From Didemnitutus sp047777955 (lineage in GTDB: Bacteria > Verrucomicrobiota > Verrucomicrobiia > Opitutales > Opitutaceae), in assembly GCF_047777955.1 (NCBI RefSeq), contig NZ_CP180537.1, positions 1,612,001-1,676,000 of the forward strand: a DNA stretch of 64,000 nt. Direction: 5' to 3'. Both the position numbers and the translations under genes were made by a program. Each line of letters begins with the position of its first letter. The stretch's first letter is position 1. Positions 17,984-25,195 of the stretch are shown here, one piece after another. Under the pieces are notes generated by a model. It searched no databases. It saw nothing but the letters and a program-made list of their open reading frames with translations, and was not told the origin of the DNA.

Positions 17984-18013
17984 TTGACAACGGCGGGTTG
18001 CGACAGCTACCTT
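17984..18013 (+). promoter_or_regulatory. Putative promoter of the nusA operon
   Basis: A perfect -35 TTGACA (17984-17989), an 18-base spacer and a -10 TACCTT (18008-18013) lie about 80 bases before the nusA start. Transcription from here would include the leader hairpin at 18046-18074. Confidence 0.55.
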
Positions 18014-18045
18014 GCGCGCTCACTCAAGTTCACTTTCCACAAGTG

Positions 18046-18074
18046 GGCGGGCCTTCGGGTCCCGCCTTTTTTTT
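18046..18074 (+). terminator. Terminator-like hairpin in the nusA leader
   Basis: Stem GGCGGG (18046-18051) with CCCGCC (18061-18066), a 9-base loop, then eight T in a row. It ends 18 bases before the nusA ATG. It could simply end transcription from the upstream DUF2851 gene, but because it lies after the best promoter it may be an attenuator for nusA-infB. A small hairpin CACTT/AAGTG (18031-18045) sits immediately before it. Confidence 0.75.
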
Positions 18075-18092
18075 CCCACCACACCAACCATC

Positions 18093-19325
18093 ATGAGCAG
18101 CGAAATCCTGTCCGTCCTCGAATACATGGAGAAGGAGAAAGGCATCCCCCGTGCCGATATGATCTCCGCCATTGTGAACGCCATCAAAACGGCGGCGCTG
18201 AAGGGCGTGAATTCGGGTCAGGAGCTCAAGATCGAGATCAACCCCAAGGACGGCAAGCTGAAGGCTTGGGCGATCATGAAGGTGGCGGATTCCGTTTCCG
18301 ATCCGAAGACGCAGATCCACGTGGAGAAGGCGCAGGTGTTCAAGGCCGGTGCGGTTGTCGGCGACGTCATCGAGAAGGAAATCGATCCCTCCTACCTCGG
18401 CCGCATCGCGGCGCAAACCGCGCGCCAGGCGATCATGCAGCGGCTCCGCCAATTCGAGAAGGAGCGCATCTACGACGATTTCAAAGACTCGGTCGGCGAC
18501 ATCGTCAGCGGCACCGTGCGCCGCCGCGAGCGCAACGACCTCTTCATCGACCTTGGCAAGGCCGAGGCCGTCATGCCCGGCAAGGAGCAGGTCCCCGGCG
18601 AGGAATACGCCCCGGGCGAGCGCATCCGCTGCTTCCTGCTCGAGATCGAGAATTCCAGCCGCGGCCCGGAGGTCATCCTCAGCCGCGCCACGCCGAAATT
18701 CGTCCGCCGCCTCTTCGAACTCGAAGTCACCGAGATCGCCGACGGCACCGTGAAGATCGAGGCGTTCGCCCGCGAGCCGGGTTATCGCACCAAGATCGCC
18801 GTCACCAGCACCGACCCGAAAGTCGACCCCGTCGGCGCTTGTGTCGGCGCCCGCGGCGCGCGCGTGAAGAGCATCGTGCGCGAGCTCGGCGGCGAAAAAA
18901 TCGACATCATCCCGTATCACGCCGACCCGAAGGAAATGCTGGTCGAGGCCCTCAAGCCCGCGGTGCCGCGCGAGATCGTGCTCGACGAAAAGAACAAGCG
19001 TATGCTCGTCCGCGTCGCGAACGAGGATCTCGCCGTCGCCATCGGCCGCAAGGGCCAGAACGCGCGCCTCACCTCGCGCCTCGTCGGCTGGCGCCTCGAC
19101 ATCGAGGAATGGAAGGCCACCGCCTCCGATCCGCGCGCGCAGGCCATCGGCGCCCTCGTCGGCGCCTTCGGCTTCGAGAATTCGATCGCCGAGCGCCTTG
19201 TCGCCAACGGCATCAACTCGCCCGCCGCCTTCGAGGGCGTCGAGGCAAACGACCTCGTCGACATGGGCTTCTCCGCCGAGGAGGCACAGGGCGTCATCGC
19301 CAAGGTCTCCGGCGCTTCCGCCTGA
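18093..19325 (+). CDS. nusA: Transcription termination/antitermination factor NusA
   Basis: Binds RNA polymerase and nascent RNA, modulating pausing, termination and antitermination. The 410-residue product has the N-terminal polymerase-binding domain (about 1-125), an S1 RNA-binding domain (about 130-200, VGDIVSGTVRRRERNDLFIDLG in short: GDIVSGTV, DLFIDLG), and two KH domains (about 225-345) with the motifs VGARGARVKSI and IGRKGQNARL. A C-terminal helix-hairpin-helix-type segment (about 355-410) ends the protein. The open frame extends upstream through the terminator hairpin; ATG at 18093 is the natural start. It heads the nusA-infB-rbfA-nrnA-truB-ribF run; the rimP gene often placed before nusA is absent here. 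Confidence 0.97.
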   Translation: MSSEILSVLEYMEKEKGIPRADMISAIVNAIKTAALKGVNSGQELKIEINPKDGKLKAWAIMKVADSVSDPKTQIHVEKAQVFKAGAVVGDVIEKEIDPSYLGRIAAQTARQAIMQRLRQFEKERIYDDFKDSVGDIVSGTVRRRERNDLFIDLGKAEAVMPGKEQVPGEEYAPGERIRCFLLEIENSSRGPEVILSRATPKFVRRLFELEVTEIADGTVKIEAFAREPGYRTKIAVTSTDPKVDPVGACVGARGARVKSIVRELGGEKIDIIPYHADPKEMLVEALKPAVPREIVLDEKNKRMLVRVANEDLAVAIGRKGQNARLTSRLVGWRLDIEEWKATASDPRAQAIGALVGAFGFENSIAERLVANGINSPAAFEGVEANDLVDMGFSAEEAQGVIAKVSGASA

Positions 19326-19373
19326 TCCGTTTTCCACCCGCCACGCCACCACCATCTTACTGACACCGACTTA

Positions 19374-21932
19374 ATGAGCGCCCGCATTCACGAGATCGCC
19401 AAGAAATACGACGTTGAGCCGAAGGAGATGCTCTCCTGGCTCAAGGAGCAGGGCTACGTCTCGGCGGACACCAAGTCGGTCTCGAGCACCGTCAGCAAAA
19501 TCTACTACGACGAGATCGAGAACCACTGGGGAGGCAAGGCCGCCGCCGCGGCCGCGTCCGCTCCGGTCGAGGCTGCGCCGGCTCCTGCCGCCGACGCCAC
19601 GCCTCACGTCAAACTGCCTGCCGGTGTCTTCGTGAAGACTGCACAGGACGTCGCGCGCGAGAAGGAGGAGGCCGCGAAAGCCGCCGCCGCTGCGAAGGCC
19701 GCCGCGGCCGCCGCCGCAAATCCGCCGCCCGCCGCCCCCGCCGCTCCGGTCGCGCCTGCGCCGGCTCCTGTGGTGCCCGCCGCGCCCGCGCCGAAGGCTC
19801 CGCCGCCGGTCGTCGCGCCGCCGACTTTCAAGGCCGCCCCCACGCCGCCGCCGCTGGCGCCGCGCCCCGTCGCTCCGATCGCACCCGCGCCCGTCGCCGC
19901 GCCGAAGCCCGCGCCCGCGCCGATCGCACCGCCGCCGGTTGCCAAGGCCGCGCCGACTCCGCCGCCCCCGCCCGCCGCGAAGGCGCCGAGCCTGCCGCCG
20001 CCTCCGCCGGCGCCTGTCGCGCGCCCCGGTGCGTCGCCCGCGACTCCGCCGCCGCCGCCCGCTTTCAAGGCTCCGCCCGCGCCGCCGGCCGCGCCCGCCG
20101 TTTCGTCCGTCACCGTGACGGAAGAGGGTGGCGTGAAGATCATTCACCTCAAGCCGCCGATCATCGTCCGCGACTTCGCCGTCGCGCTCGGGCTGAAGCC
20201 GTTCAAGCTGATCTCCGAGCTCATGGAGATGAGCATCTTCGCATCGATGAATCAGTCGATCGACGAAGCGGTGGCCAACAAGCTCGCCGAGAAACACGGC
20301 TTCCTCCTCGATATCAAACACCGCGGCGAACAGCAGCCCGTCAGCCCGGCCGTTAAGAAGGAAGAAGAGAAGAAGTCCCGCGAAGAAAAGGCACGCGAGG
20401 AGGACATCAAGAATCTCGCGCCGCGTCCGCCGGTCGTGGTCATCATGGGCCACGTCGACCACGGCAAGACCTCGCTGCTCGACGCCATCCGCAAGGCCAA
20501 CGTCGCCGCCGGCGAGTTCGGCGGCATCACGCAGCACATCGGCGCCTACCAGATCGAGCACAACGGCAAGAAGATCACCTTCCTCGACACGCCCGGCCAC
20601 GCGGCCTTCTCGGCCATGCGCGCCCGCGGCGCCAACGTCACCGACATCGCGGTGCTCGTCGTTGCTGCCGACGACGGCTTCATGCCGCAGACCGACGAGG
20701 CGCTGAAGCACGCCCAGAACGCCAAGGTCAACCTCATGGTCGCCGTCAACAAGATGGACGTGAAGGGCGCGAACCTCGATCGCGTGAAGGGCCAGATGCA
20801 GGAGCGCAATATCGCTCCGGAAGACTGGGGCGGCGACGTCATCACCGTCCCCGTTGCCGCGATCAAGAACCAGGGCATCACCGAACTGCTCGACTACATC
20901 CTCCTCAACGCCGAGGTGCTCGACCTGAAGGCCAATCCGAAGGCCGAGGCCAGCGGCGTCGTCATCGAGTCCGAGGTCGAGGTCGGCCGCGGTCCGGTGG
21001 CCACCGTCATCGTCCAGCGCGGCACGCTCCGCGTCGGCGACGCCCTCGTCTGCGGTCCGCACTGGTGCAAGGTCCGCGCGATGTTCGACGACGTTGGCGC
21101 CAACGTGAAGGAAGCCCCGCCGTCCGCGCCCGTGCGCGTCATCGGTTGGTCCGGCACGCCGGACTCCGGCATGAAATTCACCGCGGTGAAGAACGCCCGC
21201 GAGGCCGAGAAGGCGGCCGAGGAAGCCGAGCACCTGCTCAAGAAGGAAGCCGTCACCGCCGCCGCCGCGCCGAAGGACACGTCACTCGACGCGCTCTTCG
21301 CCAACATCGCTGCGACGCAGGAGAAGGTCCTCAAGGTCGTCCTCAAGTCCGACGTCTACGGCTCCGTCGAGGCGGTGCGCAGCGTCCTCGAGGGCATCAA
21401 GAGCAACAAGGTGAAGCTCGACGTCGTCGCCGCCGACGTCGGCATCGTGACCAAGAACGATGTCCTCATGGCCAGCGCCGCGAAGGCCGTCATCATCGGT
21501 TTCAACACCAAGCAGGAGAACGGCGTCACGCCGCTGGCCAAGCACCACGGCGTCACCATCGAGCACTTCAACATCATCTACGAACTCGGCGACCGCGTGA
21601 AGGAGATGATGGCCGACCTGCTCGAGCCCGATCTCAAGGAAAACAAGCTCGGCGTCGCCGAGGTCCGCCAGGTGTTCCCCATCTCGCACGGCTTCGTCGC
21701 CGGCTGCCTCGTCACCGAGGGCAAGATCAACCGCAACATCTCCGCCCGCGTCCGCCGCGGCAAGGAGTCGATCTTCGAGGGCAAGGTCGGCACGCTCCGT
21801 CGTTTCAAGGACGACGCGAACGAGGTCCGCGCCGGCCTCGAGTGCGGCATCCGCCTCGACGGCTTCGACGGCTACCAGCCCGGCGACAAGATCGAGTGCT
21901 TCGAGATCCAGAAGGTGCGCGCGTCGCTCTAA
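19374..21932 (+). CDS. infB: Translation initiation factor IF-2
   Basis: GTPase that positions initiator tRNA on the 30S subunit and promotes subunit joining. The 852-residue protein has an N-terminal helical domain (about 1-45), a long low-complexity linker rich in Ala and Pro (about 58-245), the IF2_N domain (about 260-340), and the G domain with GHVDHGKTS (about 358-366), DTPGHAAF (about 404) and NKMD (about 460). Beta-barrel domain II, domain III and the fMet-tRNA-binding C-terminal domain (ending near GDKIECFEIQKV) follow. The linker is GC-extreme coding sequence, not a DNA repeat element. It lies 48 bases after nusA. Confidence 0.98.
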   Translation: MSARIHEIAKKYDVEPKEMLSWLKEQGYVSADTKSVSSTVSKIYYDEIENHWGGKAAAAAASAPVEAAPAPAADATPHVKLPAGVFVKTAQDVAREKEEAAKAAAAAKAAAAAAANPPPAAPAAPVAPAPAPVVPAAPAPKAPPPVVAPPTFKAAPTPPPLAPRPVAPIAPAPVAAPKPAPAPIAPPPVAKAAPTPPPPPAAKAPSLPPPPPAPVARPGASPATPPPPPAFKAPPAPPAAPAVSSVTVTEEGGVKIIHLKPPIIVRDFAVALGLKPFKLISELMEMSIFASMNQSIDEAVANKLAEKHGFLLDIKHRGEQQPVSPAVKKEEEKKSREEKAREEDIKNLAPRPPVVVIMGHVDHGKTSLLDAIRKANVAAGEFGGITQHIGAYQIEHNGKKITFLDTPGHAAFSAMRARGANVTDIAVLVVAADDGFMPQTDEALKHAQNAKVNLMVAVNKMDVKGANLDRVKGQMQERNIAPEDWGGDVITVPVAAIKNQGITELLDYILLNAEVLDLKANPKAEASGVVIESEVEVGRGPVATVIVQRGTLRVGDALVCGPHWCKVRAMFDDVGANVKEAPPSAPVRVIGWSGTPDSGMKFTAVKNAREAEKAAEEAEHLLKKEAVTAAAAPKDTSLDALFANIAATQEKVLKVVLKSDVYGSVEAVRSVLEGIKSNKVKLDVVAADVGIVTKNDVLMASAAKAVIIGFNTKQENGVTPLAKHHGVTIEHFNIIYELGDRVKEMMADLLEPDLKENKLGVAEVRQVFPISHGFVAGCLVTEGKINRNISARVRRGKESIFEGKVGTLRRFKDDANEVRAGLECGIRLDGFDGYQPGDKIECFEIQKVRASL

Positions 21933-21981
21933 CCGGGCGCCGCACCTCCTTCGGCTCTCGGTCCCATCCCGCCAGCCTGCC

Positions 21982-22338
21982 ATGAGCAACCGACTTCTCC
22001 GCGTCAACGAGCTGCTGCAGCGCGAAATCAGCGCCTACCTGCGCAAGCGCTACACCAGCGAGGCGACGCGCCTGACCATCTCCGGCGCGGACGTCACCGG
22101 CGACCTGCGCGAGGCGAAGATCTACTACTCCGTCGTCGGCTCCGATCCCGAGGAGATCGCGAAGATGGGCCGCTGGCTGCGCTCCAAGCTCACCGAGATC
22201 CGCGGCGTCGTCGCCAAGAATGTCGTCATGCGCCACGTGCCGACACTGACCTTCCACCACGACGCCTCCGGCGAGCGCGCCGTGCGCATCGAGACGCTGC
22301 TCGACCAGATCGACCGGCAGGGGAAGAAGCCCGAATGA
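21982..22338 (+). CDS. rbfA: Ribosome-binding factor A
   Basis: Late 30S maturation and cold-adaptation factor that binds the immature 16S rRNA helix 1 region. The 118-residue, single KH-like-domain product has the typical start (SNRLLRVNELLQREIS), the central REAKIYYSVVG strand and the end LTFHHDASGERAVRIETLL, quoted here as short motifs. Its stop overlaps the next start (ATGA, 22335-22338), so nrnA translation is coupled. Confidence 0.95.
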   Translation: MSNRLLRVNELLQREISAYLRKRYTSEATRLTISGADVTGDLREAKIYYSVVGSDPEEIAKMGRWLRSKLTEIRGVVAKNVVMRHVPTLTFHHDASGERAVRIETLLDQIDRQGKKPE

Positions 22339-23333
22339 GCCACTATCCCGAGTTCCAGGCCCGGTTCGCCGCGTTCCTGCAGGCGCTCGCGGGCCAGCGG
22401 GTGGCGGTCATCGGCCACCAGCGCCCCGACGGCGACTGCATCGGCTCGCAGGTGGCGCTGACGCGCGTGCTGCGCGCCCGCGGCATCGACGCCATCGCGA
22501 TCAATCCCGACCCCGTGCCGCGCCGGATCAAGTTCCTGCTCGGCGACACGCCGCTCTTCCAGCGCGACCACATCGAGCACGACGGCCGTCTCGCCGTCTT
22601 CACCGACTGCGCCGACCACAATCGCGCCGGCGACAAGACCCGCGCGCTCTACGCCGACGCCTTCGGGTGTTTCGACCATCATCTGTCCAACACCGGTTTC
22701 GCCCGCCACAACTTCGTCGACACGCAGAGCGCCGCCACCGCCGAGGTGCTCACGGGCCTCTTCCTCGACGCCGGCCTGCCGATCGACGCCGTGTCCGCGC
22801 AGGCGCTCTACACCGGCATCATGACCGACACCGGTCAGTTCCGCTTCGCCTCGACCTCGCCGCGCGTCTTCACGCTCGCGGGCGAGCTCCTCGTGCGCGG
22901 CGCCAACCCCGCCCAGGCCGGCCAGGAGCTCTACGAGCGCGAGTCGCTCGGGAAGCTGAAGCTGCTCCAGCATTTCATCGGTTCGCTCAAGCTCGAGTGC
23001 GGCGGCCGCGTCTGCATCGGCATCCTGCCGCAGGGCATCTTCGAGCAGACCGGCGCGACGGTCGAGGACACCGAGGGGCTGGTCGACTATGCCCGTTCGC
23101 TCGACGGCGTCGCCATCGGCGCCCTGATCGAGGAGCGCCCCGGCGTGATCAAGGCCAGCCTCCGCGCCCAGGACGCAGTCTACCGCATGGATTCCATCGC
23201 GGCGCAGTTCAACGGCGGCGGCCACGCCAGCGCGGCCGGCCTGAACTTCCCCGACACGCTTTCCTCGTTCTATCCGAAACTCGTCGCCGCGTTCGCGCGG
23301 CGGTTGCAGGAAGTCGACGCCCTCAAAAAATGA
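22335..23333 (+). CDS. nrnA: DHH-family phosphoesterase, NrnA-like oligoribonuclease/pAp phosphatase
   Basis: Degrades short oligoribonucleotides and probably 3'-phosphoadenosine 5'-phosphate. The 332-residue product has the DHH domain (about 15-190) with metal motifs HQRPDGDC (about 28-35), TDCADH (about 90) and FDHHLSNTG (about 113), and the C-terminal DHHA1 domain with the substrate-binding GGGHASAAG near residue 296. The order rbfA-nrnA-truB is common in several phyla. Both ends overlap neighbours by 4 bases or less (ATGA at each junction). Confidence 0.93.
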   Translation: MSHYPEFQARFAAFLQALAGQRVAVIGHQRPDGDCIGSQVALTRVLRARGIDAIAINPDPVPRRIKFLLGDTPLFQRDHIEHDGRLAVFTDCADHNRAGDKTRALYADAFGCFDHHLSNTGFARHNFVDTQSAATAEVLTGLFLDAGLPIDAVSAQALYTGIMTDTGQFRFASTSPRVFTLAGELLVRGANPAQAGQELYERESLGKLKLLQHFIGSLKLECGGRVCIGILPQGIFEQTGATVEDTEGLVDYARSLDGVAIGALIEERPGVIKASLRAQDAVYRMDSIAAQFNGGGHASAAGLNFPDTLSSFYPKLVAAFARRLQEVDALKK

Positions 23334-24061
23334 GCCTCCGTCCTCCCAAAGAAGTCGAGGGCGTCCTGCTCGTCGACAAGCCCACCGGCATGACGTCCCA
23401 CGACGTCGTCTACCGCCTCCGGCGGAAATTCCAGATCCAGCGCATCGGCCACGCCGGCACCCTCGATCCGCTGGCGACCGGCCTGCTGGTGATGCTCGTG
23501 GGCAAGGCGACCAAGATCTCCCAATACCTCATCAGCGAGGACAAGGTTTACGAGGGCGAGATCACGCTCGGCGCCAAGACCAACACCCTCGACGCCGAGG
23601 GCGAGGTGATGGAGACGCGCCCCGTGCCGCCGCTCACCGACGACCAGGTGCGCGACGCCATGAAGGGCTTCCTCGGCGACCAATACCAGACGCCCCCGAT
23701 GTTCTCCGCTGTGAAGATCGGCGGCGTGCCGCTCTACAAGAAGGCGCGCGAGGGCGAGGAAGTGGAGCGCGAGCCGCGCTTCATCCGCGTCGCCGCGTTC
23801 GACCTGCTCGGCTTCGCGTCGCCCAAGCTCACCTTCCGCCTCGCCTGCACGAAGGGCACCTACGTCCGTGTGATCGCCGGCGACCTCGGGGAGAAGCTCG
23901 GCTGCGGCGCGCATCTCTCCGGCCTGCGCCGCACCGGCAGCGGCAAGTTCACCATCGCGCAATGCGCGCCGCTCGCCGACCTCGAGGCGATGCCGCTGCC
24001 CGAGCTGGAGAAGCGCCTCATCCCGATCCACGAGGCCGCGCCGCGCATCGCCCATTCGTGA
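23330..24061 (+). CDS. truB: tRNA pseudouridine(55) synthase
   Basis: Isomerises U55 in the T loop of tRNAs. The 243-residue product has the catalytic motif GHAGTLDPLATGLL, with the nucleophilic Asp at about residue 46, the opening VLLVDKPTGMTSHD and the KGTYVRVIAGDLG motif. The ATG at 23330 overlaps the nrnA stop. The much longer open frame upstream is a shadow of nrnA. The stop (24059-24061) overlaps the ribF GTG start. Confidence 0.97.
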   Translation: MSLRPPKEVEGVLLVDKPTGMTSHDVVYRLRRKFQIQRIGHAGTLDPLATGLLVMLVGKATKISQYLISEDKVYEGEITLGAKTNTLDAEGEVMETRPVPPLTDDQVRDAMKGFLGDQYQTPPMFSAVKIGGVPLYKKAREGEEVEREPRFIRVAAFDLLGFASPKLTFRLACTKGTYVRVIAGDLGEKLGCGAHLSGLRRTGSGKFTIAQCAPLADLEAMPLPELEKRLIPIHEAAPRIAHS

Positions 24062-25029
24062 ACGCGCCCCGGCAGTTCGACTCGCTCGAGCGGGTGACGC
24101 TGCCCGCCGGCCCGGTTCATCTCGCCATCGGCATGTTCGACGGCGTGCACCTCGGCCACCAGTCGGTGATCGAGGCCGCCGTCCACTCCGCCCGCCGCCG
24201 TCGCGGACTCGCGGGCGTGCTGACCTTCTGGCCGCATCCGAGCGCCGTGCTGCGGCCGGACCAGCCGACGCCGCTGCTGCTGGCGCGCGAGATCAAGCGC
24301 GAGCTGCTCGGCCGGCTCGGGCTGGACTTCGTGGTCGAGCACCCGTTCTCGCTCGCCTTCGCCGCCACCACGGCGCGCGAATTCGTGGCGCTGCTCCGGC
24401 GCGCCTTCCCCGGCCTCGAGGCGGTCTATGTCGGCGAGAACTTCCGCTTCGGCCGCGGCCGCGAGGGTGACACCGCGACGCTGATCACCGCCGCGCGCGA
24501 GGCGGGGTTCGCCGTCTACAGCGCCCCGCGCCTGAACCACAACGGCGCGCCGATCAGCAGCAGCCGCATCCGCGAGCTGATCGCGGCGGGTGAGATCGAG
24601 GCGGCGAACGCGCTGCTCGGCTACTCGTATTTCGCCACCGGCCCGGTGGAGCAGGGCCGGCAGCTCGGCCGCACGCTCGGCTTCCCGACGCTCAACATCG
24701 CCTGGCAGCCTGGGCTGGCGCCGCGTCACGGCGTCTACCTCGTCACCGTGAGCGGGCCGGACGGGCGCATGCAGCCCGGCGTGGCCAACTACGGCCTCCG
24801 CCCGACCGTCGAGGCCGGAGCGACCGTCGCCCGCTTGGAAGTGCATGTGCTGACCCCCACGACGCTGACTTATGGCGACTGCGTGACGGTGCGCTGGCTG
24901 CGCTTCTTGCGCCCGGAGAGGAGGTTTTCCGGGGTCGACGAGCTCCGGAAACAGATCGAGGCCGACCGCGAGGCCGCCCTGCAGGCGCTGCGAAAAATTT
25001 CTGCCGAAGAAAGTCCAAACGGCGCTTGA
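24058..25029 (+). CDS. ribF: Bifunctional riboflavin kinase/FAD synthetase
   Basis: Makes FMN and FAD from riboflavin. Two domains are visible in the 323-residue product: the N-terminal nucleotidyltransferase domain (about 15-175) with GMFDGVHLGHQ and the ISSSRIRELI motif, and the C-terminal riboflavin kinase domain (about 190-310) with GRTLGFPTLNI. The start is chosen as GTG at 24058, which overlaps the truB stop (GTGA); no ATG lies before the conserved GMFDG segment, so a non-ATG start is needed. The stop codon is inside the -35 element of the tRNA-Asp promoter. Confidence 0.95.
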   Translation: MNAPRQFDSLERVTLPAGPVHLAIGMFDGVHLGHQSVIEAAVHSARRRRGLAGVLTFWPHPSAVLRPDQPTPLLLAREIKRELLGRLGLDFVVEHPFSLAFAATTAREFVALLRRAFPGLEAVYVGENFRFGRGREGDTATLITAAREAGFAVYSAPRLNHNGAPISSSRIRELIAAGEIEAANALLGYSYFATGPVEQGRQLGRTLGFPTLNIAWQPGLAPRHGVYLVTVSGPDGRMQPGVANYGLRPTVEAGATVARLEVHVLTPTTLTYGDCVTVRWLRFLRPERRFSGVDELRKQIEADREAALQALRKISAEESPNGA

Positions 25030-25053
25030 CTAGGGGAACGCCGATTCTACTTT
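25026..25053 (+). promoter_or_regulatory. Putative promoter of tRNA-Asp
   Basis: TTGACT (25026-25031), a 16-base spacer and TACTTT (25048-25053) precede the mature tRNA 5' end by 21 bases. The -35 hexamer contains the ribF stop codon. Confidence 0.5.
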
Positions 25054-25074
25054 TCGGCCTCTTTCGTCCCTCAC

Positions 25075-25151
25075 GGGGTGGTAGCTCAGCTGGTTAGAGC
25101 GTCTGCCTGTCACGCAGAAGGCCGCGGGTTCGAGTCCCGTCCATCCCGCCA
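25075..25151 (+). tRNA. tRNA-Asp (anticodon GTC)
   Basis: A 77-base cloverleaf: acceptor GGGGTGG (25075-25081) with CCATCCC (25141-25147), anticodon stem TCTGC/GCAGA around CTGTCAC (anticodon GTC), T arm GCGGG/CCCGT with one G-T pair, discriminator G and an encoded CCA at 25149-25151. Confidence 0.97.
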
Positions 25152-25155
25152 CTTT

Positions 25156-25185
25156 AAGGCCGGTTCCTGTCGGAATCGGCCTTTT
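25156..25185 (+). terminator. Rho-independent terminator of tRNA-Asp
   Basis: Stem AAGGCCGGTTCC with GGAATCGGCCTT (12 positions, one G-T pair) around a TGTC loop, ending in TTTT. Its position 4 bases after the CCA matches the tRNA-Phe unit. Confidence 0.88.
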
Positions 25186-25195
25186 GCTTGCCCGG

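Noticed and set aside
19540..20110. Low-complexity GCC/GCG-rich stretch in infB considered as a DNA repeat
   Set aside because: It is the normal Ala/Pro-rich linker of a long IF-2 in a GC-rich genome, in frame throughout.
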